Source of the DNA: Nocardioides caldifontis
GTDB lineage: Bacteria; Actinomycetota; Actinomycetes; Propionibacteriales; Nocardioidaceae
NCBI RefSeq assembly: GCF_008087345.1
Contig: NZ_VHIB01000008.1
Span: 62,001 to 126,000 of the forward strand
Reading direction: 5' to 3'
DNA length: 64,000 nucleotides
Part shown: positions 28,506-36,787 of the stretch, piece after piece
Layout: every line of letters starts with the position of its first letter
Numbering within the stretch: position 1 is the first letter of the stretch
Program-made: the position numbers and the translations under genes
The notes under the pieces: generated by a model
The model's input: only the letters and a program-made list of their open reading frames with translations
What the model was told of the DNA's origin: nothing
Databases searched by the model: none

Positions 28506-28871
28506 TCAGAGGGAGATGACCTGCGAGTCGACGTCCTCGCCGTCGACGGTGAGGACCGCCTTCCAGACCGGCCACTCGACGGCGACGCCGACGATCGAGG
28601 CCGGGTAGCGCACGGTCAGCTCGCCGTCGCGCAGGTCGGCGTCCTCGTCGAGCTCCTGCTTCTCGGCGGAGTTGCCGGAGAAGACGTACTGCGAGCGGAA
28701 GGCGCCGTCGACCGACCGCTCGTGGCCGAGCTGGAGCCGCTCGCTGCCGTCCTCGTTCGAGATGACCACCGACCACAGCACGGTGGAGCCGTGGATCGAC
28801 CCCTCCCAGCGGATGTCGAACGCGACGAACTCACCGGCGATCGTGCGCCCGCAGTGGGTGATCTGGACCAT
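28506..28871 (-). CDS. Conserved hypothetical protein, beta-rich
   Basis: 121 residues starting MVQITHCGRTIAGEFVAFDIRWEGSIHGSTVLWSVVISNEDGSERLQLGHERSVDG. No signal peptide or membrane segment is present. Alternating hydrophobic residues suggest a beta sandwich. I do not recognise the family. It reads in the same direction as the DUF3037/HipA-like pair and ends up downstream of them with a 35-bp gap, so it may be co-transcribed. Confidence 0.65.
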   Translation of the reverse strand: MVQITHCGRTIAGEFVAFDIRWEGSIHGSTVLWSVVISNEDGSERLQLGHERSVDGAFRSQYVFSGNSAEKQELDEDADLRDGELTVRYPASIVGVAVEWPVWKAVLTVDGEDVDSQVISL

Positions 28872-28906
28872 GGGCGCAGCGTAGTTCGCGACCCGCTGCG
28901 GACGGC

Positions 28907-29281
28907 TCAGCGCACCAGGGTGTCGAGGAGCTGCTCGAGCCGCGCCGCCGGCTCGTCGGTCAGGCCGCCGTGGATCGGGCCGGGCTGCACGACGGTCGAC
29001 CGCGGCGCGCTGAGGAACCCGAAGCGGGTGCCGAGCGGTGCCTTCCCGGCCGCGCCGGCGGAGGCGTCGCCGCGACAGACGGCCGCGGCCGCGGCGAGCG
29101 CGGAGGAGACGGCGGCGGTGTCGAGGTCGGCCGAGAGGGCGCGCAGCCGCTGCTCGTCGACGTCGTAGCCGCAGGCGAGGAAGTCGGCGTCCTGGCAGTA
29201 GAGCACCACGCCGACGTTGACGAACTCCTCGCGGTCGACGCGGGGGACGCACCGGAGCACGACGTACTGGAACCCCTTCAC
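28907..29281 (-). CDS. DUF3037 protein, partner of the HipA-like kinase
   Basis: 124 residues from the GTG at 29281. The start FQYVVLRCVPRVDREEFVNVGVVLYCQDADFLACGY is the DUF3037 hallmark. The gene overlaps the end of the HipA-like gene by four bases (GTGA), so the two are translated together. This pair is conserved in many bacteria, but its role is not established. A toxin/antitoxin or kinase/partner relationship is often suspected from the HipA fold; nothing in this sequence proves it. Confidence 0.85.
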   Translation of the reverse strand: MKGFQYVVLRCVPRVDREEFVNVGVVLYCQDADFLACGYDVDEQRLRALSADLDTAAVSSALAAAAAVCRGDASAGAAGKAPLGTRFGFLSAPRSTVVQPGPIHGGLTDEPAARLEQLLDTLVR

Positions 29282-30048
29282 GCCGCACCTCCCGGCAGCC
29301 AGCCCCGGGAGCCGGAGACGCGGGCGAGCAGGAAGTCGACGTACGCGCGGCGCAGGGCGGACGGGTCCGCGTCCGGCACCGGCTCCAGCCACTCCTCGGG
29401 CACGAGCGCGACGACCTCCTCGAGCAGCTGCTCGGTGACCTGCGGGGCGAGCTCCTCGTCGGCCGCGGCGACTCCGGGGAGGTACGCGCCGAGCACGTGG
29501 TCGTCGACCCGGTAGGGCTGGGCGGCGAACCGCTCCGGCGAACCGATGCCGCCGGTCCAGGAGTGGTGGAAGTACAGGCACGCGCCGTGGTCGATCGCCC
29601 AGAGGTTGCCGTGCCACATCAGCAGGTTCGGGTTGCGCCAGGAGCGGTCGACGTTGGCGGTGAGGGCGTCGAGCCACAGGATCCTGGCCGCCACCGCCGG
29701 GTCGGGGCGGCACTCGGCGTCGTAACCGAACGCGCCGGGCAGGAAGTCGATGCCGAGGTTGAGCCCGAGGCTGGCGGTGAGCAGGTCCTGGACCTCCTCG
29801 TCGGCCTCGTACCTCGCGATCGCCTCCTCGAGCTGCACCGCGACCAGGTCGGGGGTCGCGATGCCCAGCCTGCGGGCCAGCTCGCCGACGACCACCTCGG
29901 CGACCAGCACCCGGAGCCCCTGTCCGGCCCCGCGGAACTTGCAGACGTAGGTGCCCAGGTCGTCGGCCTCGACCAGCCCGGGCAGCGATCCCCCCTCGCG
30001 GAGCGGCACGACGTAGCGGGTCGCTCGGACCGTCGGCAGCGCACTCAC
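29278..30048 (-). CDS. HipA-like (HipA_2) kinase-fold protein
   Basis: 256 residues from the GTG at 30048. A stripped-down HipA fold: the ATP-binding Lys is probably in YVCKFRGAGQG, and the catalytic and metal-binding stretch is LWLDALTANVDRSWRNPNLLMWHGNLWAIDHGACLYFHH. It lacks the N-terminal domain of true HipA toxins, and there is no HipB-type DNA-binding antitoxin beside it. The obligate neighbour is DUF3037, overlapping its stop. Divergent from egtB, with a 78-bp gap. Confidence 0.82.
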   Translation of the reverse strand: MSALPTVRATRYVVPLREGGSLPGLVEADDLGTYVCKFRGAGQGLRVLVAEVVVGELARRLGIATPDLVAVQLEEAIARYEADEEVQDLLTASLGLNLGIDFLPGAFGYDAECRPDPAVAARILWLDALTANVDRSWRNPNLLMWHGNLWAIDHGACLYFHHSWTGGIGSPERFAAQPYRVDDHVLGAYLPGVAAADEELAPQVTEQLLEEVVALVPEEWLEPVPDADPSALRRAYVDFLLARVSGSRGWLPGGAA

Positions 30049-30126
30049 GCGGACAAACCTCTCACACCACGCACGAGGGCTCCCGGCTGTTCCGTCCTGT
30101 CGGTGCCCGTGCCTACAGTCGGGGAG

Positions 30127-31440
30127 ATGACGGCCCTCCACCCGATGTCCGGAGCCCTCGACGCCGACGCGGACGCGCTGCTCCGCCGGTACGACGAGGT
30201 GCGCAGCCACACCGAGGCGCTGGCGCTCCCCCTCTCCCCCGAGGACCAGACCGTCCAGTCGATGCCGGACGTCTCGCCCACCAAGTGGCACCGCGCGCAC
30301 GTCACCTGGTTCTTCGAGACGTTCCTGCTCGCGCAGGAGGAGGAACGGTTCGCGCCGTTCCAGGACCAGTACTGGTTCCTCTTCAACAGCTACTACGAAG
30401 CCATCGGGCCCCGCTACTCCCGCCCCGAGCGCGGGCTGATCAGCCGGCCGGGCGCCCACGAGGTCGGCGACTACCGCCGCAACGTCGACGACCGGGTGCG
30501 CGACCTGCTCGGCGCCCTCGACGGTGGTGCGCTCGAGCGGCTCGCCCCGACGGTCGAGCTCGGGTTCCACCACGAGCAGCAGCACCAGGAGCTGCTGCTC
30601 ATGGACATCAAGCACGTCCTCTCGGTCAACCCGCTGCGGCCGGTCTACGCGGGCGCCCCGCTGCCGCCGAGCGAGCCCGACGCGCTCGGCTGGGTCGACG
30701 TCGACGGCGGCCTGGTCGAGATCGGCCACGAGGGGCTCGGCTTCTCCTTCGACAACGAGCTCCCCCGCCACCAGCAGTGGCTCGAGCCGTTCCGCCTCGC
30801 CGACCGGCTGGTCACCAACGGCGAGTGGCTGGAGTTCATGGCCGACGGTGGCTACCGCCGTCCCGAGCTCTGGCTCTCGGACGGGTGGGGCAAGGTGCGG
30901 GGCGAGGGATGGCAGGCCCCGTTCTACTGGACCGAGGTCGACGGGGTGTGGCTCGAGCACACGCTCAACGGCACCTGGCCGGTCGACCCGGGGCTGCCGG
31001 TCACCCACGTCAGCCACTACGAGGCCGACGCCTTCGCCACCTGGGCGGGGTGCCGGCTCCCCACCGAGGCCGAGTGGGAGCACGCCGTCGTCTCCACCGG
31101 GGCAGCCGTCGCGGCCGGCAACCTCGCCGACACCGCCACGTTCCACGCCCGACCGGCGCCGGCGGCCACCGGTGGGCTCCGGCAGGTGCACGGCGACTGC
31201 TGGGAGTGGACCTCGTCCGCCTACCTCCCCTACCCCGGGTTCCACCCGCCGGCGGGCGCGATCGGCGAGTACAACGGCAAGTTCATGTCCGGCCAGATGG
31301 TGCTCCGCGGCGGGTGCGCGCTGACCCCGGACGGCCACGCCCGGCCGACCTACCGCAACTTCTTCCCGCCGGGCGCCCGGTGGGCGATGAGCGGCGTGCG
31401 GTTGGCCGACGGCGGCGAGCCGGTCACGACCAGGGGGTGA
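30127..31440 (+). CDS. egtB: Ergothioneine biosynthesis sulfoxide synthase EgtB
   Basis: 437 residues. A non-haem iron enzyme that joins hercynine to a thiol donor to form a sulfoxide. The N-terminal DinB-like part carries the iron ligands in WHRAHVTWFFETFLL and GFHHEQQHQELLL. The C-terminal formylglycine-enzyme-like domain contains ATWAGCRLPTEAEWEHAV and MVLRGGCALTPDGHARPTYRNFFPP. egtA, egtC, egtD and egtE are not next to it, so if ergothioneine is made, the rest is elsewhere. The ATG at 30127 follows GGGGAG. Its last 17 bp overlap the convergent DUF427 gene. Confidence 0.92.
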   Translation: MTALHPMSGALDADADALLRRYDEVRSHTEALALPLSPEDQTVQSMPDVSPTKWHRAHVTWFFETFLLAQEEERFAPFQDQYWFLFNSYYEAIGPRYSRPERGLISRPGAHEVGDYRRNVDDRVRDLLGALDGGALERLAPTVELGFHHEQQHQELLLMDIKHVLSVNPLRPVYAGAPLPPSEPDALGWVDVDGGLVEIGHEGLGFSFDNELPRHQQWLEPFRLADRLVTNGEWLEFMADGGYRRPELWLSDGWGKVRGEGWQAPFYWTEVDGVWLEHTLNGTWPVDPGLPVTHVSHYEADAFATWAGCRLPTEAEWEHAVVSTGAAVAAGNLADTATFHARPAPAATGGLRQVHGDCWEWTSSAYLPYPGFHPPAGAIGEYNGKFMSGQMVLRGGCALTPDGHARPTYRNFFPPGARWAMSGVRLADGGEPVTTRG

Positions 31441-32254
31441 GCGGCCGCTCCTGGGGGACCCCGTCGAGGACGAGGTCGAGCCGCTCGGTGAAGAACGCCA
31501 CCATCCCCTTCACCGGCACCGCGTCGTGGCGGGGCTCCTCGTAGCTCCACGCCAGGTCGCGGACGAGCCGGCCCTCGACCTCGGCGGACCAGTACCTCGC
31601 GTCGCCCTTGTAGGCGCAGACGGTCCGCCGGTCGCTCGGCCGCAGCAGCTCCATCGCGACGTCCTCGCGCGGCAGGTAGTAGCGGGTCGGCAGCGGCGTC
31701 TCGAACAGCAGCGTCGCGCGCCGGCTGTCGGCGAGCGTGACGCCCGTGCGGGAGATCACCACGTGCCGGGTGCTGCGGAGACAGTCGATCCGGTCGAACG
31801 GGTCGCGTGGGTGGCCGGTGACCTCCTCGTCCTCCTCGAGCCAGTGCGTGAACGCACCCCAGTCGAGGATCACGTGGTCGGCGAGGTCGGGGTCGTGGGG
31901 CGCGAACGCCGCCCCGACCAGGTCTCGTTCCGGCACCCGCACGGTCAGCAGCCGGCCCGGGGTCGAGTGTGCGAGGAAAGGCGTCGACGGGTCGAGCACG
32001 GGGGCGTTCACCAGCCCCACGTGGACGGGGCGCTCCTCGGTCGCGGGCGCGTCGTACGGCACCAGGTCGGCGGCGAGGTCGGCCTCCGGCACGGCGTACG
32101 ACGCGACGACCCGGCGTGGCTCCCACACCAGCAGCGCGGAGCGGGAATCCACGACGACCCGGTCCCCCACGGTGGCGCGGATCCACTTCGGTGAGGGGTG
32201 GATCCGGGTCTCGGGCAGGGCCGAGGCCCAGAGGTCAGCCATGCGGACGGCCAT
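31424..32254 (-). CDS. Tandem DUF427 protein
   Basis: 276 residues with two DUF427 domains, one near residues 25-110 (IRATVGDRVVVDSRSALLVWEP) and one near residues 150-255 (GVTLADSRRATLLFETPLPTRYYLPREDVAMELLRPSDRRTVCAYKGDARYW). DUF427 proteins are common in actinobacteria, have a beta-tent-like fold, and lack a proven reaction. The ATG at 32254 gives MAVRMADLW; an ATG at 32242 is also possible. The 3' end overlaps egtB in the convergent sense by 17 bp. Confidence 0.85.
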   Translation of the reverse strand: MAVRMADLWASALPETRIHPSPKWIRATVGDRVVVDSRSALLVWEPRRVVASYAVPEADLAADLVPYDAPATEERPVHVGLVNAPVLDPSTPFLAHSTPGRLLTVRVPERDLVGAAFAPHDPDLADHVILDWGAFTHWLEEDEEVTGHPRDPFDRIDCLRSTRHVVISRTGVTLADSRRATLLFETPLPTRYYLPREDVAMELLRPSDRRTVCAYKGDARYWSAEVEGRLVRDLAWSYEEPRHDAVPVKGMVAFFTERLDLVLDGVPQERPLTPWS

Positions 32255-32268
32255 CCGCCCTTCATACC

Positions 32269-32312
32269 GTGCAGACGGGTCCCTGACGAGGTCCGGAAGG
32301 ACCCATCTGCAC
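32269..32312. terminator. Hairpin downstream of the DoxX gene
   Basis: GTGCAGACGGGTCC (32269-32282) pairs with GGACCCATCTGCAC (32299-32312) with one mismatched pair, around a 16-base loop. It lies between the end of the DoxX gene and the start of the DUF427 gene, both leftward, so it probably ends the DoxX transcript. Confidence 0.6.
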
Positions 32313-32332
32313 CGATGAGGCCGCCGGGCGGC

Positions 32333-32944
32333 TCAGCTCAGCGAGTCGGGCCGGGTCGCGGAGGCGTCCGCCGGGTCGGCCTCGACGACGGTGTCCGCCT
32401 CGGGGCCGTCGTTGTCCACCACGGCCTTGTCGACGGGCTGGTCGGTGTCGGTCGAGCCGGCGACCTGCTTGCCGATCCGCATCGCCGCTGCGGAGGCCGC
32501 GACCCCCATGCCGAGCCCGGCGAGGGCCCATCCCGGGCCCCACTCCTCACGGCCGAGCGCGGCGTCGACCGAGAGGTCGCCCGGTCCCGCGTCGATGATC
32601 CCGAGGAGGGCGGCGACGAGCACCGCGTTGTACTCCCAACCGCCCTCGGTGTTCCACGGGCCGTTGCTCTGGTGGACCTTGCGGATCGCGGTGACCATCG
32701 TGCCGATGAGGCTGGCGCCGGCGAGCGGGGTCGCCGCACCGGCCACGAGGAGCGCCCCGCCCGCGGTCTCGGCGAGCCCGGCGGCGTACGCGTTGGCCTT
32801 GGGCGGGTGCATCTCGAGGGCGCCCATCATCTGCTCGGTCCCCTCGATGCCCGGGCCGCCGAACCAGCCGAAGAGCTTCTGGGTCCCGTGGCCGATGAAG
32901 AGCCCTCCGATGACCGCGCGTGCGGCGAGCCGTCCCACCTGCAT
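32333..32944 (-). CDS. DoxX-family membrane protein
   Basis: 203 residues. The family start RAVIGGLFIGHGTQKLFGWFGGPGIEGTEQMM is followed by segments LAETAGGALLVAGAATPLAGASLIGTM and YNAVLVAALLGIIDAGPG, giving the usual four membrane helices. The last 40 residues are an acidic, Asp/Ala-rich cytoplasmic tail that most family members lack. DoxX proteins are linked to redox and thiol homeostasis in mycobacteria; the exact role here is unknown. Confidence 0.88.
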   Translation of the reverse strand: MQVGRLAARAVIGGLFIGHGTQKLFGWFGGPGIEGTEQMMGALEMHPPKANAYAAGLAETAGGALLVAGAATPLAGASLIGTMVTAIRKVHQSNGPWNTEGGWEYNAVLVAALLGIIDAGPGDLSVDAALGREEWGPGWALAGLGMGVAASAAAMRIGKQVAGSTDTDQPVDKAVVDNDGPEADTVVEADPADASATRPDSLS

Positions 32945-33018
32945 GACTGTTCCTTCCCGAGGGGATGCGTTGGGAAGGTCCTACCCGCGCCGGGCTGGTG
33001 CCACGCCCTCCGGTCCGG

Positions 33019-33930
33019 TCAGCCGCCGAACGCGTGGGTCGCGGTGGCGCCGCCGTCGGCGACGAACTCGGCCCCCGTGCTGTAGGAGCTCTCGTCGCTG
33101 GCGAGGAAGACGTAGAGCTGCGCGATGTCCGCCGGGGTGCCGACCCGCTTCAGCGCGACCTTCTGGCCGCCCCAGTGGAGCCCCTCGTCGCCGGTGTAGC
33201 CGCGGATCATGCCGGTGTCGATCATCCCGGGGTGCACCGAGTTCACCCGGATCCCCTTCGGGCCGAGCTCGAGCGCGGCCGCCTTCGTCATCCCGCGGAT
33301 CGCGAACTTGGTGCCGGTGTCGGCCACCAGGGTCGGCATCCCGCCCAGCCCCTCGATCGAGGAGGAGTTCACGATCGAACCGCCGCCGTTCTCGATCATC
33401 ACCGGGGCGACGGTCCGCATCCCGAGGAAGCAGCCGAGCTGGTTGATCCGGAAGAGCCGCTCGAAGTCGGCGGTCGTCGTCTGCGTCAGCTCCGAGAAGT
33501 GCAGCACCCCGGCGTTGTTGACCAGGACGTCGGTCGGCCCGAACGTGTCCACGGCCTCGGCCACGGCCCGGGTCCAGCCCTCCTCGTCGGAGACGTCGAA
33601 TTGGGCTGCCCCGGGCTGCCGGTCAGCGCGGCCTCGGACGAGGTGTTCACGATGCGGCCGTAGACCGGCTCCCCCGGCCTGCTTCGACAGCGCGCGCCAG
33701 TGGGCGGACCGCGTTGCGGCCCAGCAGGAAGTGGCCGCGGAGGTGGATCCGCAGGACCTGGTCCCACTCCTCGTCGCTCATGTCGAACAGCATCCGGTCG
33801 CCGGTGACGCCGGCGTTGTTCACCACGACGTCGAGCCGCCCCTGCCGGTCGACGGCCTCGGCACGACCGAGCCCCGCTCCGGCCCGGGTCACCACCGCGA
33901 CCCGTCCCTCGAGGGACAGTGCTCCGGCAC
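33019..33930 (-). pseudogene. Composite pseudogene made of two short-chain dehydrogenase genes
   Basis: Reading leftward, SDR 'A' begins near 33930 as VVTRAGAGLGRAEA. The first glycine of the TGxxxGxG motif is Arg, and the frame then jumps straight to VDRQGRLDVVVNNAG, about 60 residues missing. After HFLLGRNAV two one-base insertions in C and G runs (near 33710 and 33672) throw it out of frame. It resumes as GEPVYGRIVNTSSEAALTGSPGQPN. At about 33600 it is joined, in another frame, to SDR 'B' from FDVSDEEGW through LVNNAGVLHFSEL to the stop at 33019. The B part alone keeps its tail but lacks the Rossmann start. Confidence 0.8.
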
Positions 33931-33932
33931 GC

Positions 33933-34127
33933 TCACTCCTCGATCGACAGCGCGCTCTTGGGGCAGGCGCTCACGGCCTGCCGGATCCGGGGCTCGTTCT
34001 CCGGAGTGACGTCGTAGGTGTGCACCTGCAGGTAGTCGTCGTCGTCGATCTCGAAGACGTCCGGGGCGAACCCGGTGCAGAGCGCGTTCGACTCGCAGAG
34101 GTCGAAGTCGACCTTCAGCCTCTTCAC
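33933..34127 (-). CDS. 3Fe-4S ferredoxin
   Basis: 64 residues from the GTG at 34127. The three cluster cysteines are in DFDLCESNALCTGFAPDVF and AVSACPKSALS, the CxxxxxC...C pattern of the small actinobacterial 3Fe-4S ferredoxins that feed cytochrome P450s and other oxygenases. Its start overlaps the stop of the flavin-binding-fold gene (GTGA), and the ferredoxin reductase lies two genes upstream. The operon therefore forms an NADPH-to-ferredoxin electron chain. The terminal oxygenase is not in the window. Confidence 0.93.
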   Translation of the reverse strand: MKRLKVDFDLCESNALCTGFAPDVFEIDDDDYLQVHTYDVTPENEPRIRQAVSACPKSALSIEE

Positions 34128-34633
34128 TGCTGACCTCCTCCACCCGGAAGGATGTTCATCTTGCTGTGGTCCCAGCTGGCGACCTTGTCTGGCGTGACGA
34201 GGATCGCCACCCGCTTGAGCACCTGCTTCTCGACGGTGTCCTGGCCCAGCTCGCCGAGCTCGGCGATGTCGGTCACGCCCGCCATCGCGGCGGCGACCCG
34301 CGAGCCGATCTCGCGGATCCGGTCGTGGTCGCGGACGATCTCGGCGGTGCCCTGGATCGAGACCCCGGTGAGCTCGAAGTAGTCGCTGCCGGACTCCACC
34401 AGCACGCTGACCCGCGGGTCCCGCTCGAGGTTCTTCACCTTCTGCGAGGTGGCGTAGGTCCAGAACCCGATGCGCCCCTCGTGGACGACGTAGAAGAGCG
34501 TCGTGAGGTGCGGCATGCCGTCGCGGCCGATGCTCGCGACCTGCACCTTCATCTGGGAGGCGAGGTATGCCTCGACCTCCTCCTCGCTCATCGCGACGGC
34601 ACGGCGCTGCGAGGCGCGCTTGCTGGTGGCCAT
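34124..34633 (-). CDS. PPOX-type split-barrel flavin/F420-binding protein
   Basis: 169 residues. The pyridoxamine 5'-phosphate oxidase-like split barrel is seen in EAYLASQMKVQVASIGRDGMPHLTTLFYVVHEGRIGFWTYATSQKVKNLERDPRVSVLVE. The family includes FMN- and F420-dependent reductases and haem-binding members, and the cofactor cannot be fixed from sequence. It lies between the ferredoxin reductase (8-bp gap) and the ferredoxin (4-bp overlap), so it works in or beside the same redox chain. Confidence 0.85.
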   Translation of the reverse strand: MATSKRASQRRAVAMSEEEVEAYLASQMKVQVASIGRDGMPHLTTLFYVVHEGRIGFWTYATSQKVKNLERDPRVSVLVESGSDYFELTGVSIQGTAEIVRDHDRIREIGSRVAAAMAGVTDIAELGELGQDTVEKQVLKRVAILVTPDKVASWDHSKMNILPGGGGQQ

Positions 34634-34641
34634 CGAGGGAT

Positions 34642-35625
34642 TCAGCCTTCCGAGGAGTGGCCGGGGAACAGATGGGCCGCCGGGTTGATCGCCACCGCCG
34701 CGTTGTTGACCGCGGTCGCGGCCTCGCCGAACCCGACGGCGATGAGCCGCACCTTGCCGGGGTAGTCGGTGACGTCGCCGGCCGCGAAGACCCGCGGCAG
34801 GTTGGTGCGCGTCGTGGAGTCGACGACGATGTGCCGCTTGTGGACCTCGAGCCCCCACTCCTGGATCGGGCCGAGGTCGGCGACGAACCCGAGGGCGGCG
34901 ATCACCGCCTGCGCCTTCACGACGGTGGTCTCGCCGGTCTTCACGTGCTCGATCTCGACCGCCTCGAGCCCGTCGTCACCGACGAGCCGGGCGACGTTGG
35001 CGTTGGTGATCACCTCGGTGTCCCCCGCGAGCACCTTGTCGACGGTGGCCTGGTGGGCCCGGAACGCCTCGCGGCGGTGCACGAGCGTGACCGAGGCGGC
35101 GATCCCCTGGAGGGCGAGCGCCCAGTCGAACGCGCTGTCGCCGCCGCCGACGACCACGACGTCCTTGCCGGCGTACTCCGCCAGCGACGGGACGAAGAAC
35201 GCGACGCCGCCGCCGGTCCACCCCTCCGCCGCCGGCAGCGGGCGCGGGGTGAACTTGCCGATGCCGGCGGTGATGATCACGGCCTTGGCCACGACCGTCG
35301 TGCCGTCGTCGAGCCCGACCCGCACGGGGCCCTCCTCGCCGCCGTCCTCGAGGGTGCGCGCCGTGCGACCGAGGAGGTACGTCGGGTCGGCGGTCGCGGC
35401 CTGGGCAACGAGCCCGGCGACGAGCTCCTTGCCCTTGACCGACGGGAAGCCGGCGACGTCGAGGATCTCCTTCTCCGGGTACATCGCGGTGATCTGGCCG
35501 CCGAGCTCCGGCAGCGAGTCCACGACCGCCACCGAGAGGCCGCGGAACCCTGCGTAGTAGGCCGCGAACAGCCCGACGGGGCCGGCACCGATGACGAGCA
35601 GGTCGACCTCGTGTTCCTCGCTCAC
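34642..35625 (-). CDS. Ferredoxin-NADP+ reductase, thioredoxin-reductase-like type
   Basis: 327 residues. The FAD motif is LLVIGAGPVGLFAAYYAG and the NADPH motif VVVGGGDSAFDWALAL. The C-terminal FAD block is RVFAAGDVTDYPGKVRLIAVGFGEAATAVNNA. There is no CxxC redox pair, which separates it from true thioredoxin reductase and places it with YumC-type ferredoxin reductases. The GTG at 35625 follows GAGGAGGAATCC. It heads the reductase, flavin-protein and ferredoxin operon, with a KstR-like box upstream. Confidence 0.9.
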   Translation of the reverse strand: MSEEHEVDLLVIGAGPVGLFAAYYAGFRGLSVAVVDSLPELGGQITAMYPEKEILDVAGFPSVKGKELVAGLVAQAATADPTYLLGRTARTLEDGGEEGPVRVGLDDGTTVVAKAVIITAGIGKFTPRPLPAAEGWTGGGVAFFVPSLAEYAGKDVVVVGGGDSAFDWALALQGIAASVTLVHRREAFRAHQATVDKVLAGDTEVITNANVARLVGDDGLEAVEIEHVKTGETTVVKAQAVIAALGFVADLGPIQEWGLEVHKRHIVVDSTTRTNLPRVFAAGDVTDYPGKVRLIAVGFGEAATAVNNAAVAINPAAHLFPGHSSEG

Positions 35626-35657
35626 GGATTCCTCCTCGTCCGCGCCACCGCGGAAAC

Positions 35658-35671
35658 TGAAACGCGTTCTG
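35658..35671. promoter_or_regulatory. KstR-like box upstream of the ferredoxin reductase operon
   Basis: TGAAACGCGTTCTG fits TnnAACnnGTTnnA, the core recognised by the cholesterol-catabolism repressor KstR, at every fixed position but the last. It lies 33 bp upstream of the reductase start. The motif is short and could arise by chance. Confidence 0.4.
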
Positions 35672-35786
35672 GTCTAGCCCGAGGTGCTCGGCCGAGGCCA
35701 ACAACTCCGCTCGCGGCCCTTCCTACCACGCTCGCGACCCGTCCGGGCTACGCCCGGACGGGTGAGGCGGTCGAGACCAGGCCGGC

Positions 35787-36779
35787 TCAGCCGGCGGACT
35801 CGCGCTCCTTCTCGCGCTGCGCGGAGACCCAGAGGCTCAGCACCGCGGTGACGACCAGGGTGGTCACGATGACCCCGAGGGAGACCACGATCGGGATCTC
35901 CGGAGCCCACTCGACGTGGTGGCCGCCGTTGATGAACGGCAGCTCGTTGGTGTGCAGGGCGTGGAGCACCAGCTTGACGCCGATGAACGCGAGCAGGAAC
36001 GCCAGGCCGTAGCTGAGGAAGATCAGCCGTCGGAGGAGGTCGCCGAGGAGGAAGTAGAGCTGACGCAGCCCCATCAGCGCGAAGACGTTCGCGGTGAGCA
36101 CGAGGTAGGGCTCCCGGGTGAGCCCGAAGATCGCCGGGATCGAGTCGAGCGCGAAGAGCAGGTCGGTGGTGCCGAGCGCGACGGCGACGATGAACATCGG
36201 GGTGAGGAGCAGCTTGCCGTGCTCGCGCACCCAGAGCTTGCCGCCGCGGTAGTCCTCCGTGTGCGGCATGACCGTCCGGACCCAGCGGACGAGCCGGTTC
36301 TCCTCGAACTCCTCGTCCTCCTCGTTGCCCTCCTTGGCGAGCTTGGCGCCGGTGTAGATGAGGAACGCGCCGAAGAGGTAGAAGACCCAGCTGAACTGCT
36401 CGATCGCCGCGGCGCCGACGGCGATGAAGATGCCGCGGAAGACCAGCGCCAGGATGATCCCGATCAGCAGCGCCTCCTGCTGGTACTGCCGCGGCACCCC
36501 CAGCTTGCTCATGATGATGATGAAGACGAAGAGGTTGTCGACGGAGAGGGAGTACTCCGTGAGCCAGCCGGCGAAGAACTCCGTTCCGTACTGGTGGCCG
36601 GAGAGCACCCAGACCCCGATGCCGAAGAGCACCGCCATCGAGATGTAGATCGTCAGCGCGACCGAGACCTCCCTGCGGGAGGGCTCGTGCGGCCGCCGGC
36701 CGATGATCGCGACATCGACGACGAAGATCGCGACGGTGAGCCCGATCGTCACCCACCAGACCCACTCGGGGACGTTCAT
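35787..36779 (-). CDS. terC: TerC-family integral membrane protein
   Basis: 330 residues from the ATG at 36779, preceded by GAGGTAG. Seven or more hydrophobic segments. The paired acidic motifs of the family are present (SLSVDNLFVFIIIMSKLGVP and LGTTDLLFALDSIPAIFGL); the Asp residues within the membrane are thought to bind metal. TerC proteins are tied to tellurite resistance and to manganese export or metallation of secreted proteins. It starts 8 bp after the small ORF that follows uvrB, so it is likely the end of a uvrB transcript. Confidence 0.93.
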   Translation of the reverse strand: MNVPEWVWWVTIGLTVAIFVVDVAIIGRRPHEPSRREVSVALTIYISMAVLFGIGVWVLSGHQYGTEFFAGWLTEYSLSVDNLFVFIIIMSKLGVPRQYQQEALLIGIILALVFRGIFIAVGAAAIEQFSWVFYLFGAFLIYTGAKLAKEGNEEDEEFEENRLVRWVRTVMPHTEDYRGGKLWVREHGKLLLTPMFIVAVALGTTDLLFALDSIPAIFGLTREPYLVLTANVFALMGLRQLYFLLGDLLRRLIFLSYGLAFLLAFIGVKLVLHALHTNELPFINGGHHVEWAPEIPIVVSLGVIVTTLVVTAVLSLWVSAQREKERESAG

Positions 36780-36787
36780 CAACTACC

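Noticed and set aside
29278-30048. Classical HipBA toxin-antitoxin module
   Set aside because: The protein lacks the HipA N-terminal domain and there is no HipB-like DNA-binding gene; the partner is DUF3037.
33600-33720. Sequencing errors as the full cause of the broken SDR region
   Set aside because: The two one-base insertions in homopolymers could be errors, but the internal deletion, the lost glycine and the joining of two distinct SDRs cannot be.
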